Positions 1 through 7,004 are shown, numbered from the stretch's first letter. The stretch: 12,164 bases of DNA from an uncultured Acetatifactor sp. (GCA_910584865.1 CAJUCE010000064.1:1-12164); one strand, 5' to 3'. A program made the numbers and translations. Notes: generated by a model not told the origin, from the sequence alone.

Positions 1-1
1 C

Positions 2-142
2 TTCTCAGGAAGTAAGCTTTTATCTGGCGGAGAATGTAAAATAGAAGGAAGTATTGTTGTTTTGGTAGTGAATGTCATGCTGCTTGCAGTGTTTATCGGA
101 CTACAGAGAAAAAATGGGAATAACATGGCAGGCCATGTATAA
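2..142 (+). CDS. C-terminal fragment of a membrane protein, CPBP/CAAX protease-like
   Basis: Open frame entering from the left edge, giving 46 residues before the TAA at 140-142. It has a Gly-rich turn (LLSGGECKIEGS) followed by one hydrophobic helix (SIVVLVVNVMLLAVFIGL) and a short basic, polar tail. A GGE...IEGS turn before the last helix is typical of the end of CPBP-family (CAAX-type) intramembrane proteases, so that is the best guess. The catalytic motifs lie outside the window and cannot be checked. Other polytopic membrane proteins could end the same way. Confidence 0.45.
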   Translation, partial: FSGSKLLSGGECKIEGSIVVLVVNVMLLAVFIGLQRKNGNNMAGHV

Positions 143-193
143 TAAAATTCCCTCTGAAATTGTGTACCCACTAAAAACGGGCTTATCTATACA

Positions 194-222
194 TTGCAAG
201 CAACAGGCAAATATCTTATAAC
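194..222 (+). promoter_or_regulatory. Sigma-A-type promoter for the small membrane protein gene
   Basis: TTGCAA at 194-199 and TATAAC at 217-222 are separated by exactly 17 bases. They lie 35 bases upstream of the ATG at 257, after the end of the previous gene. A TATAAT at 228-233 lacks a matching -35 at the right distance. Confidence 0.5.
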
Positions 223-256
223 AAGTATATAATCAGAAGTTGCAAAGGAGGACTTT

Positions 257-445
257 ATGAAATCAAGCGATAGAGATGATGGCTGGTTAACTGGACGACT
301 CTATTTCAACAGAGAAGATAAAAGAGTAATCATCAAGAGACCGCGAAGTGGGTTTGGCTATACAATGAATTTAGGAAATAAGTGGACATGGATATTTAGT
401 ATTATTTTTGTGATGATTATAGTTATATTCGTCAGTGTACTTTAA
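257..445 (+). CDS. Small DUF5808-like membrane protein
   Basis: 62 residues, with the ribosome site AAAGGAGG at 245-252 placed well for this ATG. The N-terminal 40 residues are polar and contain LYFNREDKRVIIKRPRSGFG followed by YTMNLGN. This resembles the DUF5808 pattern (a YxNPEDxRxxVxKRxGxGxTxNxxN-like stretch) that usually sits beside a transmembrane helix. Residues 43-62 are a single strongly hydrophobic helix running to the C-terminus, so the polar domain is probably cytoplasmic and membrane anchored. The function of this family is not known. It has its own promoter and is separated from the regulator gene downstream by 116 bases. Confidence 0.6.
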   Translation: MKSSDRDDGWLTGRLYFNREDKRVIIKRPRSGFGYTMNLGNKWTWIFSIIFVMIIVIFVSVL

Positions 446-496
446 AACAACTTTTAAGCAGTGGGTATACTTATTCAAAAAGGGAGTAACAAAAAG

Positions 497-522
497 GGAT
501 ACTGTATCCACATCGCAGTATC
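497..522 (+). promoter_or_regulatory. Inverted repeats upstream of the LytTR regulator gene
   Basis: GGATACTGTATCC at 497-509 is a perfect 6-bp dyad around one base. GATACTG (498-504) is also repeated inverted as CAGTATC at 516-522. Two overlapping dyads 40-65 bases before the start codon suggest an operator or a short leader hairpin. The binding protein is unknown. No convincing -35/-10 pair was found nearby; TATACT at 466-471 is only a weak -10 candidate. Confidence 0.3.
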
Positions 523-561
523 AATCGCTTAAACATAAAACAGCAAAGGAGGCATGAACCA

Positions 562-1308
562 ATGTTTCAGATCGCAGTCTGCGAGGACGAAAAGGCGGAC
601 AGGGATAATCTCACAGGCATCCTGAAACCGCTTTTAGACAAATACACAGAAGAATACCGTATCACATACTTTACTTTCGGTGGGGAGCTGCTACAATCGG
701 ACGACGGCTTCCACCTGATTTTCATGGATATTATGATGGAGGGCAGGAATGGGATAGAAACGGGGCAGGAGCTTTACAGCCGGAACCACTCCGCAAAGAT
801 CATATATACCACCAATTTCGGGCAATACTGCATGGATGCGGTGAACACCGTACATGCCTTTGCCTTTCTGGAAAAGCCGGTATCGACGGAAGCACTGGAG
901 GAACAGCTGCAGGCATTCCTGCGGCAGTATCAAAAAGAGGAGGTGCGGCTGGAGTTCCGAAACGTATCTTATGAGGAAAACGGTGTCCTGTCGGAAAAAC
1001 CTACCCTGTTGCTTACCGTTGATACGATTTTGTACTTTGAATACATCAAGGCAAAAAAGAAGGTCAAAATCGTGACGGAAAATATGGTGTACGAGTACCC
1101 GGATGCCATCAGCGGGCTGGAGGAGCGGATGCAGCCTTACGGTTTTGAGACGAGCTGCCGGGGCATCCTTGTAAACCTTAAAAATGTGGCAAAGACAAAG
1201 GGGTATGAGGTTGCATTAAAAAATGGCATGTCAGTGCCGCTGTCGCAGAAGCGGGTGGCGCAGTTCAAGGAACGGCTCAATGAATACATCCATAACAGTG
1301 GGGAGTAG
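562..1308 (+). CDS. LytTR-family response regulator (AgrA/VirR type)
   Basis: 248 residues, with AAAGGAGG at 545-552 serving the ATG at 562. Residues 1-120 form a receiver domain: acidic pocket E8-D9-E10, phospho-accepting Asp56 in LIFMDIMME, a Thr pair near 83-84 and Lys105 in FLEKPV. Residues about 140-243 form a LytTR DNA-binding domain (VDTILYFEYIKAKKKVKI ... SCRGILVNLKNVAKTKGYEV ... VPLSQKRVAQFKERLNEYI). Such regulators are activated by a membrane histidine kinase and bind pairs of direct repeats spaced about two helical turns apart. All key receiver residues are present, so the protein looks functional. Its partner kinase starts four bases after this stop codon but carries a nonsense codon. 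The direct repeats at 2671-2710 are a plausible target. Confidence 0.92.
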   Translation: MFQIAVCEDEKADRDNLTGILKPLLDKYTEEYRITYFTFGGELLQSDDGFHLIFMDIMMEGRNGIETGQELYSRNHSAKIIYTTNFGQYCMDAVNTVHAFAFLEKPVSTEALEEQLQAFLRQYQKEEVRLEFRNVSYEENGVLSEKPTLLLTVDTILYFEYIKAKKKVKIVTENMVYEYPDAISGLEERMQPYGFETSCRGILVNLKNVAKTKGYEVALKNGMSVPLSQKRVAQFKERLNEYIHNSGE

Positions 1309-1312
1309 GGGC

Positions 1313-2182
1313 ATGGAAAATTTAGTATATCTGTTCAGTTGCTTTCTGTCATGTGTGATCGTTGCCGGGCTGATGTTCCAGTTCATGGGTGACCGTTATG
1401 AGAAAGCCTTTGTAAATCCGTGGGTTTACCGGATTGCCGCCGCTGCCGCTGTGGTGATCGTGACGCTGGTAAACCTGAAACACAATACATGGTGGAATAT
1501 GGCAGCAAATTTTCTGGTGTTCGGTATTGCCAGCTTTATCTTCTATGAGGACAAAAGCGGCAGGAGATATTGGCGGGTGCTGGAGTTGGAATGCTTTTTT
1601 ATGATGGTTGCGCTGTTTGAGGGTATTGGTGTATTTGGCATTGACCTATTGATGGATAAACTTTCACTCATGCCGGGAGATATGGTAATCAGAAACAGTA
1701 TAGAGGTGGCGTTTTCCAAACTGGTGCTGATCTTCTTTTACTATGCCCTGATGAGGCGGCTGTGGAAAAAAGATTACAGGCAGAGCCGGACGCAGGTGAT
1801 CCTTTACCTTGTTATGTTTTTATACAGTATAGTCAATTTTATTATCCTTGCAACAGCTGTCACAAGGAAAGCGGACTATTTCCTGCTCTGTGCAAATTTA
1901 TGTTGTATCGTCTTTGCCAACCTGTACCTGTTCTATTCCCTGAAGGTGGAGGATGATAAGAACAGCATGGAGTTCCAGATCGCCATGATAAAGCAGCAGG
2001 AGAGTATGCAGTTTGAGCATTATGAGAGACAGCGGGAGAAATATGGAAAGTCCATTGAAGTCCTCCACGATGTCAGCAAGCATCTCCGCTCCATAGAGGA
2101 ACTATATAAAGCAGGCATGACGGATAAGGCGATGGAGTACACAAGGCAGATCGGAGGCATCCTGAAGCCCCTTGTGCCGTAG
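1313..2182 (+). CDS. N-terminal half of split AgrC-type sensor kinase (membrane sensor + His box)
   Basis: 289 residues from the ATG at 1313, four bases after the response regulator stop, so translation is probably coupled. About six or seven hydrophobic segments (near residues 4-26, 37-54, 58-77, 92-117, 132-147, 161-182, 189-209) form the sensor. A cytoplasmic helical linker with coiled-coil character (residues 215-248) leads to the His box LHDVSKHLRS, with His252 the likely phosphorylated residue. The frame stops at TAG 2180-2182 just after GGILKPLVP, before the ATPase domain. Alone it could dimerise and sense but could not phosphorylate itself. A start further upstream at 1223 would overlap the regulator and encode Cys/Arg/Ser-rich out-of-frame sequence, so it was rejected. 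Confidence 0.7.
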   Translation: MENLVYLFSCFLSCVIVAGLMFQFMGDRYEKAFVNPWVYRIAAAAAVVIVTLVNLKHNTWWNMAANFLVFGIASFIFYEDKSGRRYWRVLELECFFMMVALFEGIGVFGIDLLMDKLSLMPGDMVIRNSIEVAFSKLVLIFFYYALMRRLWKKDYRQSRTQVILYLVMFLYSIVNFIILATAVTRKADYFLLCANLCCIVFANLYLFYSLKVEDDKNSMEFQIAMIKQQESMQFEHYERQREKYGKSIEVLHDVSKHLRSIEELYKAGMTDKAMEYTRQIGGILKPLVP

Positions 2183-2200
2183 GAATATTCCGACAACCCG

Positions 2201-2605
2201 ATGCTGAACATCCTCCTTGCGGACAGGAAGCAGACGGCGGAGAGCATCGGCATCCGGTTCGTGGTAAGGGTGGAAAGCACAGGACTTGGGTTCATAGAGC
2301 CGGTGGATGTGACAACGCTCTTTGGGAACCTTCTGGAAAACGCAATGCAGGCTGTCATAAAGTGTAGCGGGGAACGCTGTATTAAGGTGCATATCAAAAA
2401 TTATAATGAGATGCTTTCCATACGCATTGAGAACAGTGTGGAAAAGGAAGTAAGGATAAAGAACGGCAAACCGGTTAGCACAGACAGGAGAGGCACGGGA
2501 ATCGGCTGCCTGAACGTGGAGAGGTGTGTGGAGAAATACGGGGGCAGCATCCTCTATAAAAATGATCGCGGGAAATTTTACAGTGATGTGATCCTGAACC
2601 GGTAG
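2201..2605 (+). CDS. C-terminal ATPase half of the split sensor kinase
   Basis: 134 residues in the same frame as the upstream half, from the first ATG after the TAG. It is a GHKL ATPase (HATPase_c_5 type). The N box is FGNLLENAMQAV (Asn near residue 48), and the G box is RRGTGIGCLNVERCVEKYGG near residues 96-115. No good ribosome site precedes the ATG: AGGA at 2181-2184 is 16 bases away. Independent translation would therefore be weak and would rely on reinitiation. Without the His box this half cannot act as a kinase alone; it could only phosphorylate the upstream half in trans. Confidence 0.6.
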   Translation: MLNILLADRKQTAESIGIRFVVRVESTGLGFIEPVDVTTLFGNLLENAMQAVIKCSGERCIKVHIKNYNEMLSIRIENSVEKEVRIKNGKPVSTDRRGTGIGCLNVERCVEKYGGSILYKNDRGKFYSDVILNR

Positions 2606-2670
2606 GCGGGATGGCGCAATCTATAAGGGTACTTTAGGATAATTTAGAGCAGATTTTGGAGAAAAAACAT

Positions 2671-2739
2671 AAAAAAATCTGTACTTCGGGAAAAAAATCT
2701 GTACCTCGGGATAAATGTATAGGATTTTAATACAGATTT
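2671..2739 (+). promoter_or_regulatory. Tandem 20-bp direct repeat plus inverted half-site, probable LytTR target
   Basis: Bases 2671-2690 and 2691-2710 are the same 20-mer with one mismatch, with core AATCTGTACYTCGGG. The half-site AAATCTGTA appears again inverted as TACAGATTT at 2731-2739. A direct repeat with a period of about two helical turns is the known arrangement for LytTR regulators, though the core does not match the classical consensus. No -35 box is seen; a TTTAAT at 2726-2731 would be a -10 at a suitable distance for an activator-dependent promoter. The gene starting at 2819 is the likely target. That the regulator at 562 binds here is inference. Confidence 0.5.
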
Positions 2740-2818
2740 CCGATAATAAAAGTGATAGTGCAGTATATGCGCAGAAGTGAAAACGGATTTTAAGAACAGG
2801 CTCAAGGAGGACAAAGTT

Positions 2819-3529
2819 ATGTCAAAAATTACAGATTACAGTTTTTTATTTGAAAGTATGTTTGGAACAAAAAGCACAAAAGGTACGAGTATTATAGGTA
2901 GCTTTCAGTTGTCGCAGTTAAACAGCAGTTCTATACAGTCACAGTTAAAGGCGGCGGGCATTGATACGAACAGCAAGCAATATAAGGCGGCAATAAAAGA
3001 AATGATGCAGGCAGGAAATGGTGCAATGTACACAAATATCCAGTGCATTAAAAATTCCATGAAATGTTACGATAAGGACGGAGATTTTATCAACCCCAGA
3101 AACGGACTTGCCGGACTTGTATTGACGGATGAAAATGCAAGTCGTCAGAAACGTATCATTTCCATTTCGGAAAGCAGCAAAGACGAAATGTTTGAGTTGA
3201 CGAAAAAAGAGTTTTTACAGGAAAACGGTGTTCACAATGGCGATACAACAAAGCGTAGGGATGTATATGACAATCTGTACAGAAAGACGGAGAAAAATGA
3301 CCGATTAGCAGCGGGATATACTATGGAGCAGTATGAACGGGCATACAGAAACACATTTTATGCGGCGGTACGGGAAGCTGATCCTAAGTGGGAGCTTGGG
3401 AAGCCGATTCCATCCGGCGTATTGGACGGCATTACAAGAGAAAGTGTAGAAAGGCAGCTTGCCAAAAGTGGTAACAAACTTGTGAAAAGGTCATCTGTTT
3501 CAGGCAGTTCAATAGATTTGCAGATATAA
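2819..3529 (+). CDS. Conserved protein of unknown function, probably DUF3879 family
   Basis: 236 residues. The ATG at 2819 was chosen because AAGGAGG at 2804-2810 sits eight bases before it; a GTG at 2777 is in frame but lacks a ribosome site. The N-terminus is Ser/Gln-rich and low in charge (SFLFESMFGTKSTKGTSII, then SFQLSQLNSSSIQSQLKAAG) with no signal peptide. A middle segment, YDKDGDFINPRNGLAGL near residues 80-97, has a spaced-Asp pattern like a Ca-binding loop but without the Gly at the usual place. The C-terminal half is charged and helical (RRDVYDNLYRKTEKNDRLAAG, then YTMEQYERAYRNTFYAAV). I recognise the pattern as DUF3879-like from memory, not from a search. It probably responds to the LytTR system upstream. 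No function is known. Confidence 0.55.
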   Translation: MSKITDYSFLFESMFGTKSTKGTSIIGSFQLSQLNSSSIQSQLKAAGIDTNSKQYKAAIKEMMQAGNGAMYTNIQCIKNSMKCYDKDGDFINPRNGLAGLVLTDENASRQKRIISISESSKDEMFELTKKEFLQENGVHNGDTTKRRDVYDNLYRKTEKNDRLAAGYTMEQYERAYRNTFYAAVREADPKWELGKPIPSGVLDGITRESVERQLAKSGNKLVKRSSVSGSSIDLQI

Positions 3530-3544
3530 AGTGCATATTGGGGA

Positions 3545-3589
3545 AGGCGTACTACATTTCATATAAATATGCGAATGCAGTACGCTTTT
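3545..3589 (+). terminator. Long hairpin with T tract between the two unknown genes
   Basis: A stem of about 18 bp (GCGTACT.CATT..CATAT pairing with ATATG..AATGCAGTACGC, 3547-3585) ends in TTTT at 3586-3589. It starts 18 bases after the stop of the 2819 gene. It should end or reduce transcription before the gene at 3645, so the second gene either needs its own promoter or is expressed at a lower level. Confidence 0.65.
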
Positions 3590-3644
3590 CAATATGTGAG
3601 AAATGATAGGAATGTAAAGACTGTTTATTAGGGAGGAAGGTTTC

Positions 3645-4307
3645 ATGAGCGTATCAGTAAGTGGTTCTGTCAGCAGCATAAAGAATGTTACCATTGCAAC
3701 AACCGGAAAGGGAGAGCCGAACTGGTCTTACATACCATCGGCAGGTAAATCTAATAAATCGAAGGCGGAGTTTACCAGTGAAATCAGGGAACTGGCAAAA
3801 AGGGCAGCTCTGTCAACAAATAAAACAGAATCAGAATATATTTCCAGACAGGTTCTCCAGTTAAGGGCGGAATATTTATCTGATGTTGCACCAGACAGGA
3901 AGATGTTGTATCAACAGGCTAAAAATGCTATGAAAAATCAGAATAATAACCCTAAATGTAGAGGGATTGGGGAATTGACATTATTGGATTTTTTGGAGGC
4001 GGCTGATGGCAGGGGAAGCAGTCTTGCTGAAAAAAGGTTCGCATTGGCAGGTGGCGGCACGTTGACTTGTCCGATTTTAACAACGGGCGGTTATGGCGCT
4101 GTTATTGAATGCCAGGGTGTAAAAGCCCTGTCTAACACAGGCAATGGATGGAGCTATGAAATGACACCAGCAGAACTTGCCAAAAAGGATGAATTTTATT
4201 CTATCTATTGGACAGAGTATCGTTTTGTTAAGAACAGTGTAGGGGAAGAACTTTCAGACCTGCCAGATTATCTGGAGGAGAAGCCCTCTTTTGATAGGAA
4301 AGCATAA
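3645..4307 (+). CDS. Conserved protein of unknown function paired with the DUF3879-like gene
   Basis: 220 residues, with GGGAGGAAGG at 3631-3640 serving the ATG at 3645. The first 35 residues are Ser/Thr/Gly-rich (SVSVSGSVSSIKN), like the start of the neighbouring protein, and there is no signal peptide or membrane helix. Residues about 38-110 are helical and charged (FTSEIRELAKRAALSTNK, then SRQVLQLRAEYLSDVAPDRK). A Gly-rich patch (FALAGGGTLTCPILTTGGYG) sits near residues 128-147. The C-terminus has YEMTPAELAKKDEFYSIYWT. No family was recognised with confidence. Its closeness in length and layout to the gene before it, and its position downstream of the LytTR/AgrC genes, suggest the two act together. 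The Ser-rich, signal-less N-termini could be non-classical export signals, which is speculation. Confidence 0.5.
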   Translation: MSVSVSGSVSSIKNVTIATTGKGEPNWSYIPSAGKSNKSKAEFTSEIRELAKRAALSTNKTESEYISRQVLQLRAEYLSDVAPDRKMLYQQAKNAMKNQNNNPKCRGIGELTLLDFLEAADGRGSSLAEKRFALAGGGTLTCPILTTGGYGAVIECQGVKALSNTGNGWSYEMTPAELAKKDEFYSIYWTEYRFVKNSVGEELSDLPDYLEEKPSFDRKA

Positions 4308-4398
4308 ACAGGCAGTCAGATCGGGATTTTATGGGCAGGAAATGAAGCCATGGCTGCATATCACCAATAAGGTGCAGAGGGTGTCTTGTATTAAAACG

Positions 4399-4550
4399 GC
4401 TGGCAGTGCTCTAATTCATCCTTTGACCATTTGACGGTTCTATGGGAAGCTGAAACCGGGCAGATACCGTATTGTAAAAACGGTTATGGATTTTAGGGGG
4501 AACAGGGGACTATACAGATTGAGGTGCTTCCTATGAAAATACATATCCAG
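4399..4550 (+). pseudogene. Decayed C-terminal remnant of a bacterial Ig-like domain protein
   Basis: Frame with codons starting at 4435 gives YGKLKPGRYRIVKTVMDF, which closely resembles the end of a bacterial Ig-like domain (pattern YGxLxPGxYRIxKxxxDFRGTGDY). The expected continuation GTGDYTD is in a shifted frame at 4499-4519. EVLPMKI, matching the final strand, is in a third frame from 4521. A TGA at 4432-4434 stands where a Trp codon would be expected. Two frameshifts and a stop show it is dead. The N-terminal part of the gene is missing; bases 4308-4398 hold no supportable coding sequence. Confidence 0.5.
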
Positions 4551-4639
4551 CGCTTAATTGATTGGATAGTTGAATAAGTCAAATCAGTGTTTACAGAGAT
4601 GTTTTATGTTGAACACAGAAAATGATTTAAGAGCGAGAG

Positions 4640-4684
4640 AGGCGTCTATTGGGAGATACCACTAGACGCCTTAGTTTATTTTTG
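4640..4684 (+). terminator. Rho-independent terminator before the BlaI/BlaR1 pair
   Basis: A perfect 9-bp stem, AGGCGTCTA (4640-4648) with TAGACGCCT (4663-4671), is closed by a 14-base loop and followed by the T-rich TAGTTTATTTTTG. It ends transcription from the left before the BlaI promoter. Bases 4685-4835 hold no gene; CAGCCG/CGGCTG at 4759-4794 forms a weak inverted repeat. Confidence 0.8.
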
Positions 4685-4835
4685 ACTTATTGTTTAAATA
4701 GTATTGGATTATTTTGTTTTCGCAACAGTTGTTTGATCTACTCGTAACCCCATAAGGACAGCCGGTTATGCACATTCCGCAATGCCAACGGCTGCAGAAT
4801 CCTATCTTGTTAATTCTTAAGTTTCTTTTTTGGTA

Positions 4836-4885
4836 TTGCATTTTCACCCACAGAATGTTAATATAAATATATACCTACAAAATGT
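4836..4885 (+). promoter_or_regulatory. BlaI-type promoter with two operators
   Basis: TTGCAT (4836-4841) and TAATAT (4859-4864) are 17 bases apart. Two copies of ACARAATGT, the ACA-N3-TGT dyad typical of BlaI/MecI operators, lie at 4850-4858 (in the spacer, touching the -10) and 4877-4885 (just past the expected start of transcription). The second ends 11 bases before the AAAAGGAGG ribosome site. This is the usual arrangement for self-repression by BlaI, lifted when the sensor cleaves it. Confidence 0.7.
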
Positions 4886-4905
4886 TAAGATAAAAGGAGG
4901 ACAAT

Positions 4906-5280
4906 ATGGCACAGCAGATTTCTGAATCCGAACTGGTGTTAATGAAAATCATTTGGAAGAATGGAGGGGCGGCTTTATACTCTCTCATCATGGAGGAACT
5001 GGGAAAAGACAAAAATGAATGGAAGAACAACACTGTACTTACCTTGCTTTCCCGGCTGGTAGAAAAAAAGTTCTTGAAAATCAGAAAAATAGGCAGGCGG
5101 AATGAATATGTGGCTACGGTAACAGAAGCAGAATATCAGACCATGCAGACTCACAGCTTTCTTGACAAAGTCTACGGGGGGAACGTGAAAAATTTAGTAT
5201 CAACACTATTGCGGCAGGATATCCTTTCAGCAGATGAATTGAAAGAGATAGAAATTTTTTGGAGAAAAGAAAATGAATGA
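4906..5280 (+). CDS. blaI: BlaI/MecI/CopY-family transcriptional repressor
   Basis: 124 residues, the usual family length, with AAAAGGAGG at 4892-4900 before the ATG. Residues 1-72 form a winged helix (ISESELVLMKIIWKNGGA; NNTVLTLLSRLVEKKFLKIR; IGRRNEYVATVTEAEY). The C-terminal part (QTHSFLDKVYGGNVKNLVST and onward) is the dimerisation helix region. The family binds ACA-N3-TGT dyads and is inactivated by cleavage triggered by the BlaR1-type sensor. The classical Asn-Phe cleavage pair is not present at the expected place, where the sequence reads VSTLLRQD. The gene overlaps the sensor gene by eight bases, so the two are co-translated. Confidence 0.9.
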   Translation: MAQQISESELVLMKIIWKNGGAALYSLIMEELGKDKNEWKNNTVLTLLSRLVEKKFLKIRKIGRRNEYVATVTEAEYQTMQTHSFLDKVYGGNVKNLVSTLLRQDILSADELKEIEIFWRKENE

Positions 5281-6958
5281 ATTTATGAAAACATTATTGT
5301 CACTGTCTGTTTCCGGTACATTGTTGTTGCTTCTCATTTTGGGATTGAAACAGTTGTATAAAGAAAAATTTTACAGGCGTTGGCAGTATTATGTATGGAT
5401 CATTGTTGCATTACGTTTTCTGCTTCCTTTTACTCCCAATACTTCGATTGTCGGGGAGCTGTTTGAAAAGGTTGGGACAACAACGATAACGGATGAAATT
5501 CCAGAAAGTTCCAATGCCCATGTTTCCATAAATGAGGATAACGGTGGAATTGAACCAATACAGACAAAAAGGGATATAACAGCAGCCTCTGCCATGCGTA
5601 AGCCGTTTAACGTATATGTCTATTTGTTTTTTGTCTGGTCCGCATTGTCACTGGTTTTATTTGTTCGTAAGATAACGATTTATCAAGGGTTTATCCAATA
5701 CATCAAAGTGGGCAATACAGAGGTATCGGATATTAAAATCTTAAATCTGTTGTCTGAATGTGAAGAAAAACTGAATATCAAAACAAGAGTGGAATTGTCC
5801 TGCAATCCGCTGATAGCTTCCCCTATGCTGGTCGGTTTTTTTCATCCAAGAATTGTTTTGCCCGCCCACAGATTGGAAGATAAGGAGTTATCTTATATCT
5901 TTGTGCATGAGTTGATCCACTACAAGCAGAAAGATATGTTTTACAAATGGCTTATACAGATTGTCGTCTGCATCCATTGGTTCAACCCTTTTGTATATCT
6001 GCTGGAAAAGGAAGTGAACAGATTCTGCGAATTATCATGTGATGAAAAAGTCATATCCGTACTTGACGACAAGGCAAGGCGCGAGTATGGGGACACTTTG
6101 ATAGCTTTTTTTAAAACGAATAATTCATACAAAAATTCTCTGGCTTCTGTTACTTTGACAGAGGGAGCAGAACAATTAAAAGAAAGGTTAGGTGCTATTA
6201 TGAATTTCAAGAAAAAAACAAAGTTAATTGTAACAGTTTCTTTTATGACAGCGGTTTTGTTGTCTATTGGAGGTTTTGCTATAGGGGCGTATGCAGCCCA
6301 ACCAATTATGGGAGAAAATAGAGCAGATTCATTCAAGCATACCGTTATACAGGAAAATGGGGTATTTTACATTTTATGTAATGGGGCAGATGAAAGCGAT
6401 AAACCAAGCGGCGGCACAACGGACGGCAGTATTAAATTTGTTTTGGTACGGAAAGAGAGCTATACTTCAATTTCAGGATTCAACAGTTTAGAAACACTCG
6501 TTGAAGATGTCAAAAGCCAATGTGATTTTATGCAGGAGCGGGGAACAATCACAGAAGAAGAAAAAGATTTAGTGATAGAAACTGCGGCTGCAATAACGAG
6601 TATGCCGCAAAATAATGATATGGGTGCGGATAAGGGTATGTATTCTGTTTTGACCTATAAAACAACGATTGATGAGGCTCCAGAAGATATACAGTCATGG
6701 ATAAAGGAATGTGAATCTGCTGCAAGTGATGTTTTTGTGAAAGAATATGATGGGCGCTATTGGATTTATACAAATGTTATCGGTACTGATAATGATTATA
6801 GTTTTAAATTGTCAAGTGAAAGTGCTGGTACATGTGTGATAGAAATAATTCCTATTGAATCTGAATCAGGTAATGGATATGTGTTGCTTTCGGCTCCAGC
6901 AAAATATAATTATTTGTCTGTAAAGAGTGGAGAATATACCACTGTAATAAGTAAGTAA
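5273..6958 (+). CDS. blaR1: BlaR1-type M56 zinc metalloprotease sensor
   Basis: 561 residues. Membrane helices lie near residues 7-25, 38-52, 112-131 and 317-341. The zinc protease motif HELIH (His212-His216) lies in the cytoplasmic protease domain, with a third ligand probably Glu253 in CELSCDEKV. The family senses a signal outside the cell and then cleaves the BlaI repressor. The outer part after residue 341 is about 220 residues. It lacks a visible SxxK or KTG beta-lactam-binding signature and is unlike the penicillin-sensor domain of staphylococcal BlaR1. The signal is therefore probably something other than a beta-lactam, such as cell-wall stress or a peptide. It is the last gene of the two-gene operon; no beta-lactamase is next to it. 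Confidence 0.85.
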   Translation: MNEFMKTLLSLSVSGTLLLLLILGLKQLYKEKFYRRWQYYVWIIVALRFLLPFTPNTSIVGELFEKVGTTTITDEIPESSNAHVSINEDNGGIEPIQTKRDITAASAMRKPFNVYVYLFFVWSALSLVLFVRKITIYQGFIQYIKVGNTEVSDIKILNLLSECEEKLNIKTRVELSCNPLIASPMLVGFFHPRIVLPAHRLEDKELSYIFVHELIHYKQKDMFYKWLIQIVVCIHWFNPFVYLLEKEVNRFCELSCDEKVISVLDDKARREYGDTLIAFFKTNNSYKNSLASVTLTEGAEQLKERLGAIMNFKKKTKLIVTVSFMTAVLLSIGGFAIGAYAAQPIMGENRADSFKHTVIQENGVFYILCNGADESDKPSGGTTDGSIKFVLVRKESYTSISGFNSLETLVEDVKSQCDFMQERGTITEEEKDLVIETAAAITSMPQNNDMGADKGMYSVLTYKTTIDEAPEDIQSWIKECESAASDVFVKEYDGRYWIYTNVIGTDNDYSFKLSSESAGTCVIEIIPIESESGNGYVLLSAPAKYNYLSVKSGEYTTVISK

Positions 6959-6976
6959 TAAAAGCAGTTATAGGGT

Positions 6977-7004
6977 GGCTGCATACATGCGTAGCCGTCT
7001 TTTG
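6977..7004 (+). terminator. Terminator of the BlaI/BlaR1 operon
   Basis: GGCTGC (6977-6982) pairs with GTAGCC (6991-6996), with one G-U pair and an 8-base loop, and is followed by GTCTTTTG. It begins 18 bases after the sensor stop codon. The stem is short, so strength is uncertain. Confidence 0.45.

Larger units (their letters stand above)
1313..2605 (+). pseudogene. AgrC-type GHKL histidine kinase interrupted by an in-frame TAG
   Basis: One reading frame runs from the ATG at 1313 to the TAG at 2603-2605, broken only by a TAG at 2180-2182. Read through, it gives about 430 residues in the usual AgrC order: membrane sensor, His box, ATPase. The break falls between the His box and the ATPase domain, and no base is gained or lost. 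A CAG-to-TAG change is the simplest origin, but the ancestral codon is not visible. Unless the stop is read through or the two halves assemble, the kinase is inactive. Confidence 0.7.

Noticed and set aside
1762..1956. 64-codon frame inside the kinase
   Set aside because: A shadow in another frame with Cys/Pro-rich composition; the kinase frame has the domains.
2671..2710. CRISPR-like direct repeat
   Set aside because: Only two adjacent copies with no spacer between them and no cas genes; better explained as a regulator binding site.
4608..4667. 19-codon frame MLNTENDLRARE before the terminator
   Set aside because: No ribosome site, and it runs into the terminator hairpin.
4735..4810. Minus-strand stretch reading ALRNVHNRLSLWGY, like a histidine kinase G box
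   Set aside because: Only about 15 codons match, with a stop right after and no other kinase motif nearby; could be chance.
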